Below, piece by piece: positions 12,679 to 23,688 of a stretch of DNA of 64,000 bases. Where the stretch lies: NCBI GenBank assembly GCA_964020975.1, contig OZ026628.1, positions 56,123,532 through 56,187,531 of the forward strand, read 5' to 3'. The DNA is from Hermodice carunculata. Lineage: Eukaryota; Annelida; Polychaeta; Eunicida; Amphinomidae. Position numbers and translations under genes: made by a program. The stretch's first letter is position 1. Each line of letters starts with the position of its first letter. The notes below the pieces were generated by a model, which was not told where the DNA came from, made no database searches, and saw only the letters and a program-made list of their open reading frames with translations.

Positions 12679-13533
12679 GCGGAAGAAACGGACACTAAAA
12701 CAATATGTCCCCCACCGGGAGACATAATAACCTCCGGCCAGTGAAATTTGTGGCAGGTAAATCATTCTGTTTCACCACTAATGAAAAAACAAACATTTAA
12801 CCCAATAGGACTTTCATCACAAGCTTGATCAGCACAGTCAGTGACTTGTCACTCTGCACAGAGTTAAAGCCATTCCCCTTAAACTGGCCAAAATGCTGGC
12901 GACCAAATACTTTCAATTGTGTATTTTTTTAACTATTGTCAGTATACGATATTCATAATTTGTATCAGATGATTGCAGAATATATTGGACATTAGTATCA
13001 GACGACAGGTTCTATATATCAGCCCATCCCAACCGATTTCCCAATGATGAAAATCCCTAGCAGTGGATAAACAGCACAACACTGCAGAAAGTAATTGTGG
13101 TACTTCCACATCACACAATATGGGTGTGTTCAGCAGGCAAGCAGTTCAGAGGCATCCTAGTAATTTTCTTCATTTTAAAACCAGGACTGCTGGACAGGTG
13201 TCATTAGCCAAATGCTAACGTTTCATTCATTTGGTTTAAAAAATTTGCAGTTTGCGCGTTTATTTTAACATGAACTATGTCAGTTAGGTCCAATTTAGCA
13301 GTGATTACTCTTTTATTTCCCGATTTGGTTCCATATTTTGAAGGCCTAGATGACTCCATGAAAACAGACACTTGCAAGCATTTTCCTATATAGAACTTGG
13401 CCCACCAGTATATTTCAGAAGCTTTCAAATGCAGGGTACATCATTCGCAAGGATATGTATGTATGCATGCACCAAGCCCTGTCATGTTCCTTTGTGCGAC
13501 TGCACCATTACGATAACGCTAACTCAAACTTAC
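11505..13533. other. Sortilin intron(s), exon(s) missing
   Basis: Between the two flanking exons sortilins encode about 65 further residues of the 10CC region (the stretch around DYTIWLAHS to SICLCSLEDFLC in human). Nothing matching that was recognised here by eye. The stretch contains a SINE-like dimer, C/A runs, and a small hairpin at about 12087-12127 with stems GCAGCATCGC and GCGATGCTGC. Confidence 0.5.
12345..12726. mobile_element. SINE- or MITE-like repeat with tandem dimer and (CAA)n
   Basis: A unit containing CAAGGTCATCCAAATACAAT and CCTAGGTCTTGCCTAGATAC occurs twice, 144 bp apart (from about 12368 and 12512). A run of about 12 CAA triplets follows at 12641-12677, then a tail reading ATGTCCCCCACCGGGAGACA. 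Repeats built from tolerant 'ACCTTGA...TCAAGGTCA' blocks with this kind of CCGGGAGACAT tail are common in marine invertebrate genomes. The exact family and the ends are not resolved. Confidence 0.55.
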
Positions 13534-13810
13534 ACTGACGAGGAATGACAGTCTGGAAATCGATAACGTGGACCCTCCACACCCGGTCAGTTGCCCCAAA
13601 GCCCCACACTCCCATGCTCATTGCCTTGTTGCCTGGCTCTGTCAAAAGACCCGTGAATATGATCTTTTCACTGGTGAACTTGTACGAGTGCCAGCACCGT
13701 CCTTCATCCGTGGAGAACTTGACGGTGTCGGGGGTCGTGGTGTTTGCTGCAATGGCCACCAGAAGGCCACCATGGTCCATGATCTGGTAATGGTGAGGTC
13801 CATCCAGCGC
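13534..13810 (-). CDS. Sortilin-like receptor, end of VPS10 propeller
   Basis: The exon is 277 nt on the minus strand, with acceptor TTTCATTTCAG above 13810 and donor T|GTAAGT below 13534. It opens in phase 0 with ALDGPHHYQIMDHGGLLVAI and runs through VKFSTDEGRCWHSYKFTSE, then FTGLLTEPGNKAMSMGVWGF and VIDFQTVIPRQC. Human sortilin has the same run of blocks (EGPHYYTILDSGGIIVAI, then [36 protein letters not shown] and IDFKDILERNC). The STDEG block is the Asp-box repeat of VPS10 propeller blades. The last cysteine codon is split across the donor, in the place where the 10CC module starts. This is the clearest host-gene exon in the window. Which sortilin paralogue it is (sortilin itself or SorLA/SorCS) cannot be fixed, but the order and lengths fit sortilin best. 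Confidence 0.93.
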
Positions 13811-14525
13811 CTGAAATGAAAGGCAGATATAAGTAACAGATTCTGCAGGGTCAAACTCATCAATAAACTTGAATTGCACTAATTTTTACCTGCCTGAGAA
13901 TGACACTTTTATTGCCTTGAGTTGAATTGATCTCTGCAAGTATTCTACTAAGAAACAAGACTTTTTTTTTTCACAATCTGTGCTTTGTCTGTTTTTTTGT
14001 TTTTTGTTTTTTTTTTTAATTTTTGTTTTGAGGAATGTAATCTTTACCTACAAGAAATGAATATCAGCTTTAACTATTTATCAATCCTCTTTCAAAATGA
14101 GGTTTATTTATCAATATTGTTTAAAATTTATGGACCTGGTTTCATTTGCATGTATGACTTATTGTACACCTCTCCCCCCATGATCACCAAGAAACGATTT
14201 TTAATTTTGACATGACTTGATCATATAGATATGTAATATTAGAATTTCTCTTTGACCAGATTTACAGCTTCCTCCATGACATTTTTGCACGAATCAGAGT
14301 GAAAGCAGTAACATGTCAGGAAATACCTAATCAGCCACCTGGTGAAAACAGCATTTCTCTTTCCCTTTGCGATAGCCTACATGAGCCCAATGGACAGTCA
14401 AGGGCCAATTGTGACAACTATCAGAACACGTTTTGGAACCTGAAATAAGCCTCATGTCATTCTGTGTTTGGACCTTGTCAGGGCTTGACCATGAGTCAAA
14501 TTTACAGTACGGTCAGGGTGATTAC

Positions 14526-14602
14526 CTTAATCCAGGTGTATCCTCCATCACTGGTGACAAACACGTCGGGCGGAGTGGTCTGTAGTGCTTCTGCAACATG
14601 TC
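14526..14602 (-). CDS. Sortilin-like receptor, VPS10 Asp-box exon
   Basis: A 77-nt minus-strand exon with acceptor GTATTTGTAG above 14602 and donor AAG|GTAATC below 14526. The frame, starting with two bases that finish a glycine codon, reads HVAEALQTTPPDVFVTSDGG then YTWIK. Human sortilin has [25 protein letters not shown] here. SDGGYTW is an Asp-box motif of a propeller blade. It ends in phase 0, which joins in frame to the exon at 13810. Confidence 0.9.
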
Positions 14603-15959
14603 CTACAAATACACAGTAACATGATAAGGACTTCTATCATTATATTTATACTGGTTTGTAAATCCACTCACAAGTCCCCTTGTTAAAATATGCATTAAAA
14701 AAAGATATGTTTTCAAGTCGAGCTTGTCAATTAATTACATCTGTCCACACATTTAAGACTCTTTATATGAAGTTGAAAAATGTCAAAACTGTCACAAGAT
14801 CAAGTCATTCATGTCACGTACACACTTTGAAAAATTTCGTGAAAGCAAATGCACTTTCACGAGTTTTCACGAGTTCATGCAGCAACAAACTCTTGTCGAG
14901 TGAAACTTGCTTTCAAAGTTGACCCACAGGTATAAATTGTTGAGAATCAAAATTTAGCGACATTTATTTTCCCCGATTCACGATCTGAAAACATGCCGCT
15001 CCTTGTCCCCATGTATAATTAGCAGTCACAGTAAAAAATTCCCCATTTTTTCCCGAATGGTTTTATTTGGGAAAATGCGGGAAATTAAATACTTAGGAAT
15101 ATTTCTACTTGTACAGTATATAGTGGTCCAAGTCTTGAAGAGACCCCTCCAGTGAATGAACACCTAGCTGTCTTGAAAGACCACCTTTTCATGGTACCTT
15201 GCTTAGTACTTTTCATCTTATTTATACCTCCTCTGAAAGACCTTAACTTAATTTTCCCTATGGGTACAGTTAAGCCCATCTAAAACTTGACAACCAAATG
15301 CATTTTTTGTGTTGCGAAGTGTTGCACTGGGGTTTGCAAAGATTGTAAAAGGTTTGCAAAAGTTTGACAAAGGGTTTCAAATGGTTGAAACAATTCCAAA
15401 CCATTTCAAAATTTTAACCAATAAGGTTGAGAAAGTGTGTCAAATGGTTGTTAACCATTAGAGAAAGATTTAAAAGGGTTTAAAAGGGTTTTAATGCAAT
15501 AAGAGGAAATGGTTTGGAAAGTGTTAGAAATGGGTTTGACAAAGGTTTGGCTTTCACTCAAAAGGTTGGAAAAAGGTTGTAAGATGTTGATGCGTTTGGT
15601 GACTGTTGAGTTTAATGCGGGTTTAATTGTATCTTTCACAGCAGGTTTCACAGTACTTCTAAAAACCGTGGCAAGCATTCAACAACTGTGAACTATCTGA
15701 GAAGTGGACGTTAACAAAGACTTCGACTCCGTGGACAATGACATCACCTACCATGAACCATGATGATGCCTGGTGCGTTTTCAACAGTCAGAGGCGCCTG
15801 AGCCTTTACCCCACGAGACATACTGTACATATTGTGGATCTGAAGAAAGCATGGCTGGAAAACATAATACAACAGAAAACTTTATCCTACAAGTTACAAA
15901 CTTTCAACTTGACAACTTTCTTTCAGTTGAAAGTTATGCTGCAAGTAGATATCCTCATA
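14603..15959. other. Sortilin intron, part
   Basis: No exon recognised. At about 15310-15690 the sequence is built from degenerate GGTTT/AAAGG words, a low-complexity tract that leaves frames open on both strands without looking like protein. The exon expected between 14602 and 21058 (the sortilin SLHIHASYS to GIVIAHG stretch) was not found. Confidence 0.5.
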
Positions 15960-16400
15960 CAGTAAAACTTCTCTAACCGAACACCTCCGTATACCAAACA
16001 CCTCTCTATACTTAACACCATTTTTCGGTCCCAAATACATACAGCAAAACCTTTCTGACTGAACACCTCTGTATACCAAACACCTCTCTACACTGAACAT
16101 CATTTCTCGGTCCCAAATATATACTTCCAACATAAGCAAACTTCCCTGTACCAAACACTTTTTTTTTCTGGTCCCAAGGGTGTTCGGTATAGGTAGGTTT
16201 TACTGTACTTCCAATGTGAGCAAGCCTCCCCATACCGAACACCTCACCATACTGAACACTTTTTTCTGGTCCCGAAGGTGTTCGGTATAGGGAGGCTTTA
16301 CTGTACTTCCAATGTGAGCAAACCTCCTATACCAAACAACTCACTATACTGAACACTTTTTTCCGGTCCCTAGAGTGTTCGGTATAGGGAGGATCTACAG
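15960..16400. mobile_element. Tandem pogo-like MITEs with inverted ends
   Basis: Outer ends read TACAGTAAAACTTCTCTAAC on the left and, inverted, TACTGTAGATCCTCCCTATA on the right. In between, the words TACCAAACACCTC and GGTGTTCGGTATAGGGAGG occur several times in both orientations, with about 97 bp between the copies of CTTCCAATGTGAGCAA (from 16209 and 16306). This looks like three or more short elements that share ends, or one element that expanded internally. It is non-coding. Confidence 0.6.
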
Positions 16401-16951
16401 TATATTTTTTTAAAAACAATATTGATAAAGATAACCAGGATCATCTGGGTATATTTGCATTAGGCTGCTCATTTTTAATCACATTATAACAGGCATGGGA
16501 GACATACAAATGCGTATACCCCAATCTGCCTAAATCAGGAGCATACAAGACAAAATGGTCACATGTACTGCTACTACTTGTTGTGTTTACCAATACATTA
16601 TATGGTATACGAATGTACAGCTATCCGGTGATATATTTCTAACTATGATTCTTTGCAAGTCTTGAGTTACTAATGAACCGTCTTTCAACTTGTATAGCTT
16701 TTGTTAGGTAAGGCCAAGCTCATTCGTAGGTGTGGCTCTAATTTACCATAAGGTGCTGCACCCTGGTGTGAAAATTGAGAATGACTAGTTTGATGCAGTT
16801 ACTTTGATGTTTATGTTGTGGCATAAACAAACATGAAGTTTTGAACATTGAATTTGTGAAATTATCTACTTTTGTGGAGATGTATAAACAAAATTAAATA
16901 GAATTCATCTTTGGAGCAAGGAAGAAAATAAAAGTGATCATTGGCAGTACA

Positions 16952-17074
16952 ACCCTGAATCAAGGTCACGCTAGGCTGCCCATCACATCCAGACAGGAGG
17001 GTTGAAGTGCTTTCGCGGGAAAAGCAATTGAGGGTCCAAGCTGCCATCTTTCATATTGCTCTTGTTTGCAGGTG
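16952..17074. repeat. 123-bp direct repeat, copy 1
   Basis: The segment runs from ACCCTGAATCAAGGTCACG to CTTGTTTGCAGGTG. It matches 19371-19493 at all but about six positions, and homology stops abruptly at both ends. On the plus strand it finishes in a pyrimidine-rich tract followed by CAG|GTG, which resembles a splice acceptor. The identity of the repeat is unknown. Confidence 0.8.
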
Positions 17075-19370
17075 GGTAATTAATGTGAAGACAACCCATG
17101 GTATGTTTTATACTGAGAGGGAAGGTGGTATTGAGCTGGAAAGTAAGGTAGTGATTCAGTTTTTGGGAGGCGCACATGTGACATGCAAAACTGGCCTGGA
17201 ACGATCTTGCTTCATGCACGTGGGTGAGATAGGCTGGAATGAAGCTGGCTATGTTGATTGATTTTTCACATACTTAAAGTCAGTTTAAGACACTTGGAGC
17301 AGTTGTGGTAGAAAACACAGCCCTTAATCTAACGGTGACTTCCTTGCCACCATTACAATTTTGTAATAATACAGGCTTATATTACAAATGACATTTGTGA
17401 GGGTGGGTTGATAAGTTGATGATTTTCTTAGTTGGATGTTTTAGGAAAATATTTAATGGAAGAAAAAAAAAACATATTAGGACTGGTTGAAGACTTTGCT
17501 GGCATAACACTTGGTTTATTAGTTTAGGCCTCGTATCTGTTATTTCAACTGCATGTTGATACTTCATAAAATTCATTATTTTTACAATGAAGTATTGAAT
17601 TAATAGTTAGACAGGAAATAACCCAGTAAAATGAGGAATGGGTTTTTACTTGTGAAAGGGTAAATGATGAATGCCAAATCAAAGTAACTGTTATGATAGG
17701 CCAGTGTTTAAGAAAATATAAGTACTATGTAATATGTAACATTTAAGAATGGTTGTTTTCACGGTTAAAGTTGAAAAAAATCATAATGCAGGTATTCCGA
17801 AGGGAAATTTACTGCATGATATATACTTTAATAAAAAAATTTGCTATCTTGTTGGATACAAGTTATGAGAGAAAACAAACAAACAAACAAACAAACAAAA
17901 ATGGGTAAAAAGACAATTGATATAATGACATGCCAGAATATATGCAGGGGTGCCTCTGATTGGTTAATTTGGGATGAAAATGTCTGTAATGGCAGGTCCT
18001 AAAGTAAAGGCTTTAGATAAATAGATATGTATTGTTTCATGATCAGGCTGAAGATTGTTAGCAGAATACCCATTGAGCTGTATAGGGGTTCAGATTATAT
18101 GATCATGGGGACATGCTGAGTGAACGTTGAACAAGTATTGTTACTGACTTTACCCTGAAGTCTGAATAAGTGTTTGTCAGAACAAAATGATTAAATACTT
18201 TGATGGATATTGCTGAATAAACAATGACATGTAATGGTATTCAAACAAATCTGCATCAAAGGGAGATAACGTTGAAGTACTTCAAGCTTCTTATTCCCAT
18301 AAGGTAAAATTCTTCCTTTGCTGAGCAATGAATGTACTTAACTATTTTTGTATCAAAAGTGGGGGGGGGGAAATCTAATCCCATTGAAGCATATGATAGG
18401 CTCTTAGAATAATTCATGTGGTTCCTGGTCTCAAGACAGCATCAGCATGAGAAAAAGTTTATCTATGCCCTGAGCTTTCTTACTCTGATAAGTGTATGTA
18501 GAAAAGTTTGATTGGAAAGAGTCTAGATCTAACATCTCAATATGGGGTTGAAGGCTATCATACGAAGTTGGGCAGAATTCTTGGTTATACCACATTCACT
18601 GAAGTACATGTTCTAGTAAATACGAGAGTGGTTATTTTGGAATTCCCATGTTAAAAACATTTATTCAGTGCATTTTCATAGGCATAAGAATGATAATTGG
18701 TTTCATTCAAAGCTGATATCTATATACATAGTGGAATTTCATTTAAAAAGAAGGTTGTGATCATAATATTATGTCATGCTGCTATTCTAAGTTCATGCAT
18801 ATGCGCATAGAAAAAAATCTTTTAAAGTGGTTATTATGCATAATGATGATCAGGACACCAAATATTTTGTAGCATGGTCACCATTTGTTGTATTGGGATG
18901 TCAAATACCAGGCAAGGGTCACAGGTATACTTGTCATTCCAAATATATGGGAGTGCCCACTTATATATCTAGCTACATGATGCGGTTCTAAAAATTTTTG
19001 TATGCAGTTGATTTCAGGTAAACTTGACTTTTCTGAAATTTAAAAAAAAAAAAAAAAAAAAAAAAGATAAAAAAATAACTAGCAATTGCATGTGGTTTTG
19101 ATTTAATTTCCCAATGACTGATGTGAGTTCTCATTCATTTTGATGATCAAGTTTGGAAAGTCTTCACAGTTCAAGCTTTGGGATGAAAAGCTTGGGACTA
19201 AATTGGGCATAAGTGAAGCTCTGTGAACAGCATAAATGAATGGAGTAAATGGTAAGAAGACAAAATTGGTTACAATTGATATTGTAGGTTTCAGACTTAT
19301 AATGAGGTTCTAATTTTTGCGTCAAATATATAATGACGATAAGTATATACTGTAGATATATATCGGAAGA
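17075..19370. other. Unique AT-rich sequence between two direct repeats
   Basis: No gene seen. It contains a small CAAA repeat near 17875 and a poly-A run at about 19041. It is mostly unique sequence inside a sortilin intron. Confidence 0.5.
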
Positions 19371-19493
19371 ACCCTGGGTGAAGGTCACGCGAGGCTGCCC
19401 ATCACATCCAGACAGGAGGGTTGAAGTGCTTTCGCGGGAAAAGCAATTGAGGGTCCCAGCTGCCATCTTTCATATTGCTCTTGTTTACAGGTG
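19371..19493. repeat. 123-bp direct repeat, copy 2
   Basis: The partner of 16952-17074, about 2.4 kb away and in the same orientation, with about six differences in 123 bp. It too ends in CTCTTGTTTACAG|GTG. Flanking sequence on both sides differs between copies. Confidence 0.8.
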
Positions 19494-20014
19494 ACACTGT
19501 ACGCAACATGAGGGTGAACTGCGGATGAGGAAACAGTGCTGATGCTGGGACCTGGAGAGCCTATGTGTAACGGCATCCCTAATGTTTGGAAATTGAGGGT
19601 GAAGTTGGCACACTCGGGGTGTGCAATTAAAAGGGAATAAAATAATCACTCGTGGTGATTATTTTAAGAAATGAAGATGTTTTGAACTGCTGAATAAATA
19701 ATTGAAGTTAAGGTTCTGTGTCATGTGCTTGGTTTATTTGATGTCAGATTAATTCCAGCATAAAGAGTTTTTTCAAGTGTGGTCAGTGTGTGGAGGAGAA
19801 CCACGAACCTGGATAAGTAACCGCAATCCCCACACCCATGCTCACATCAGAGAGAGCGGTTACATGTTTTTTAACTTTTTTAACATCAAAAAGGAGGGGG
19901 GAAGGCCCATGTGCCAAACTGACAATCGGTTTCACATACATGTATGTATATCATGTATATATATACACACACATATATATATATATACACATACATACAT
20001 ACATACATACATAC

Positions 20015-20052
<38 letters not shown>

Positions 20053-21057
20053 CATACATAATATAAATTTTAAAATTAAATATAAGTATTTTAAAAAGGG
20101 GTTCTTTTTTTGGTGGGGGGGGGGGTAGGTTTGTAAATCAAGTTATGAAAAAGTGCATGAAATTTAAAACCTAGCTGACTGTACAATGAATTGGGTGCAT
20201 CGAGGAATTCGGTTTGTTTTCTCTCCTCCTCTCTCTCTTTTTTTTTGGGGGGGGGGAGGGGAGGATGTGTGATTTTCTTGTTCTTCTAATTTTGATGGGA
20301 AGACAATGCATGTATACACCATGCATACCATCTTCGGAAACAGAAATTCACATTTATCCGCAATTATGCACTCTCTCTTACAGAGTGGTCATGAACAGGT
20401 TTGATATTTTCAGGAAGGAAGGAAACACATTATTTTTATTCATAAATTGTTCCTACCATTATTTTCAAATCCAAATTGTTCATAATCTCAATATAAAATA
20501 TGTTTCCCCATTAATTCTTCAAACTTGCACCCCAAATCCCAAACTTAATTATCTAAGCGTCAAGGAAACAGCATTTTCAGCACAATCTGAGCACATAACA
20601 CAGTGTGTTGAGGAAAGGTGTTAACAAAGTGCCTACCTCATTCTGGGTGGGGGAAAAAACAGATGACATAAATGACACTGGACCAGTGCCGCTAAATTTT
20701 TAATGGGCAAAAGTTGCTGGACGATGCATCTACATCAGGCAGCTCAGTGTTAAACATAGCTCAATATAACTACAAGTCCATCATCTAGTAACAACTACAG
20801 TAATCAATGACAGACTGGATACCCCCTGCTTTGCAATGTGGATCCTCATCATCTCAAAAATGAGGTCAAGGTCTCCCAAATGTGATCAGGTCAGGCAATA
20901 GTGTCAAGGTAGAATTGAGGTACATTTGAGTTTGATGTAGCCTACAAAATTGACAGACATTTTATTTACAACGATTCTGCTATGACAGTTGGATAAGCTG
21001 GGAACTGTATGTAACCGTACACCCCAAACACTGTCTGTGGGAAGTATGAAAATATAC
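19494..21057. other. Sortilin intron with simple repeats
   Basis: No exon recognised. Besides the TA/CATA tract there are T-then-G runs at about 20105 and 20239. Frames here are short or low-complexity. Confidence 0.5.
19957..20061. repeat. (TA)n/(CATA)n/(CACA) compound microsatellite
   Basis: Alternating TATA, ACACACA and CATACATA blocks make up the interval. The tyrosine/isoleucine/histidine frame crossing it is an artefact. Confidence 0.9.
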
Positions 21058-21306
21058 CTTGGACTCGTCCTTGCATGGGACGCCCACTGGACGCTGTATA
21101 TTCTTCCACTCTGCCCCTCTGTTAAACGTGATCATGGTGTGTATGCTTTGATCGTCAGCCATCTGGCTGGCCAAGTACACGCCACGCATGGACTTCACTT
21201 TATAAAAATCTGTCAAGTCTATGTAGTTCGGGTACAGATGCTTCTGAAGAGACTCGGAGAAAATGATCCCAGTTGAGTGATGTGCAGAGGGTACCATGAC
21301 CAGTGT
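21058..21306 (-). CDS. Sortilin-like receptor, VPS10 exon with an internal frame change
   Basis: A 249-nt minus-strand exon with acceptor TTTGTTTCAG above 21306 and donor AAG|GTATAT below 21058. Joined in phase to the exon at 22438, it first reads DTGHGTL-C-TS, the sortilin DTGFGTIFTS block. The homology then continues in a different frame as GIIFSESLQKHLY, followed by TDFYKVKSMRGVYLASQMAD and SIHTMITFNRGAEWKNIQRP (human: [52 protein letters not shown]). The shift falls between about 21265 and 21275, where human sortilin has three codons (DDR) and this sequence has seven bases. Either the assembly has a small indel or this allele is broken. The rest of the exon is well conserved and ends in phase 0. 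Confidence 0.85.
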
Positions 21307-21839
21307 CTGAAACAAATTACATTGAAAAGATATATTTAGTAGCTGAGACCTGAGGTAAATGTCATCTCTCAAGCCAGAGGCTAGTGTTAGTCAATGATTC
21401 CACACTTCTCTTTGTTACATGTAAACTCTCGGTGACATTCACCTTAGCTACTTTTCAGGGAGAGAGAAGGCATTTTTTTTTTTCATTATTCAATTTTCCT
21501 TTCTTCATGTATGAAAACTTTGGTCTTAGGGTTAAGATTAACAGTGATTGTGTCCTGACAGATGTCAAAATATTCACTGAATATTGCTTTCATTTTTTGG
21601 GGGTTATGTTGATGCCACTTTGGTCAATTTTCAAACACCTTGAAGCTCTGGGTGTAAGAGTTCCTCCCCCCCCCCCCCCCCCCCAGTTTGCTCTGGTAAC
21701 TCTTTCAAAGCCAACTGCAACTTAAGTTAAATTCCTTAAACCAAACTTCTCTGAATTATAAGCCGTAGGGTGTTAGACTCATGCTCCTTGTAGAAAGACC
21801 TTTCACTCAAGTACCAGCATGTCCGCAGCTACAAACAAT

Positions 21840-21935
21840 ACAATAGTCCTGGTCAACAACTTTCCTTGGCATGCTCTGGGCACATTGCCAAGGAAAGCTG
21901 TTGACTCATTTCAAACTGTGGCACTGAAAGAGTTA
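21840..21935. repeat. Hairpin fragment of the TTAA-MITE group
   Basis: The arms read GTCAACAACTTTCCTTGGCA and CCAAGGAAAGCTGTTGAC, followed by TTTCAAACTGTGGCACTGAAA. The same tail (GTCCAAAATGTGGCACTAAA) follows the hairpin in the 231-bp repeat at 6824-7285, so this is another dispersed copy of that element, without clear ends. Confidence 0.6.
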
Positions 21936-22437
21936 AAATGAGATTTTTTTGCCTCTGGAGTTCACACACTTCACCACTTAATTAGAAATATGCAAACTGT
22001 AATATTAAACTTCAGAAGTCAGTAACTACATGTAACTATGCAGTGGTAAAATCATGAACTGAACATTTTTCAAATGTCTGACTGTTTTAAAACCTAAATC
22101 AAATCCCTCCATGTGAAAATAAATCAATTTACAGTATCATGGTGTAACTATCATACAACAGTCAGTGTGCTGGGTGCTTAAAAGTATGGGTAGCTAAAGA
22201 TGGGAGGTAAGAAGGAAGGAAGGGATTCATTCCTCCCAAGACCAGCCAACAAAATTGATATTTTATCAAAATCATAGCCAGTTTGTTTCACAGTTTGGTT
22301 ACCATGGTTACTTAACAGTTACTGCTCGGCTTCCTCTAGTATGTGTTATATATATAAACTTGACAGCAAGCTCTACAATTCCAGTATTTGAAACAATGTG
22401 TTGCCTCATCCACAGGTATATAGCACAGACAACTTAC

Positions 22438-22521
22438 CTCTGGGATTGTCCACGTGCATGAATATAAGACCCTCTGACATGTCCAAGATGGAATAAAACT
22501 GGAAGACATCCAAGACAAATT
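22438..22521 (-). CDS. Sortilin-like receptor, VPS10 exon
   Basis: An 84-nt minus-strand exon with acceptor GGTAATGCAG above 22521 and donor GAG|GTAAGT below 22438. The frame that starts after two bases reads FVLDVFQFYSILDMSEGL then IFMHVDNPR, ending one base into a codon. Human sortilin has [27 protein letters not shown] here; the split codon plus the next exon gives DTG, confirming the join. This is the most 5' sortilin exon found. The next upstream exon (around HVSTDQGDTW) was not recognised anywhere to the right, so it may lie beyond the window. Confidence 0.85.
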
Positions 22522-23688
22522 CTGCATTACCACATCGTATTTACACCCAGGTAAAAACATACAAAGTGTTCACTTTACTATAGTTTACAACAAAAGAACA
22601 CTGTCAATCACTGGCCAAGCTTTTGCCAGGCGCAGATATGGTAATTAGTTCATGTTTTTTCCACTAGATGTCAGCATTTGTGAACCCACATTCTGTGTGT
22701 TTGAAGGGTGCACTAAAGAATTAATGCGCGAAGTCTTGGGTCCGAGTAAGTGCCCCAGAAAAATTATCCGAGTAAGTGCCCCTGAAAAGTTATCCGAGTA
22801 AGTGCCCCTGAAAAGTTAGCATGGTACATGCATTCGGTGATCTCCAGCAGATGTTGTTTCAGAGGAAGACCAATATTGTGTGTGTAATTGAAACCCACAG
22901 TATTTTTGCTGTCAGATACATAAGTTATTTTAACTGAACCTTGCATCAGATGAAATGTATTAATACATAAAATATATGGTTCTGTGTTGTCAATTTGTCT
23001 TTAATTTGTCTGGTGACCACCAGGTGTCATCTTTGTACAGCCGTAAAAAAAAATCCGCCAAAGGCTTTTTTGAAATTTGATAAAAAATGACAGATACATT
23101 GTTTATTTGTGTGGTTGCAAAAGGGTCAGATTAGGGCCTATTAAAAGTGTCTAATTCACCGTATTTTATGAAAAACAAAAAAAGTGGGCACAACTTCTTG
23201 TTTGTTTTCCTTGACAAATTTTCAAGCTTCAAGTCCAATTTCACGTACGCCATTTACAGGCAAATTGGCTAACTAGTCAACCAGGACATGTATGCATACC
23301 ATCTCTAACATGCTTACTGATGTAGTTCATGTCAACAGGAAACTGCGTGCAATGACTTTGCCATTTGATGATTTTGCAGTTGCCCGTTTTCAACTTTTGG
23401 CGACAGAAATCTTAAGATTATTCACATCATTTTGTTTAACAACAAAACCAAAACGCTAATAATCAACGTTGATAACTTAGCCAAGATCTAACCACAGTTT
23501 ATCTGTTTATTGAAAGATCATGCATACATCCATCATTCGCGCAGCTATTTATTTCCATCGTGATCGCAGCGCGATCTATCGATGTTTGCGCGATCAACCG
23601 ATGTGTGCGCCGACGAGAGATCCATTGTCAGCGCAGCGAGATCGGTCGATAAGGCAGATTGGTCGATAGCGCGTAACATCTGTACGAC
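22522..23688. other. Non-coding stretch left of the satellite array
   Basis: No exon recognised. It holds a 26-bp triple repeat at 22742-22820. Its last 140 bp (about 23545-23688) are unusually rich in CGATC/GCGC words for this AT-rich region, including a GATCGC-AGC-GCGATC hairpin. Confidence 0.55.
22742..22820. repeat. 26-bp tandem repeat, three copies
   Basis: CCGAGTAAGTGCCCC recurs at 22742, 22768 and 22794, each followed by a GAAAAGTTAT-like stretch. It is a small minisatellite. Confidence 0.85.

Noticed and set aside
15451-15691. Long frames on both strands in the GGTTT/AAAGG tract
   Set aside because: Low-complexity sequence keeps both strands open at once, which is not coding behaviour.
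16952-19493. The two 123-bp repeats as LTRs of a retroelement
   Set aside because: No primer-binding site, TG...CA ends, target duplication or coding sequence between them.
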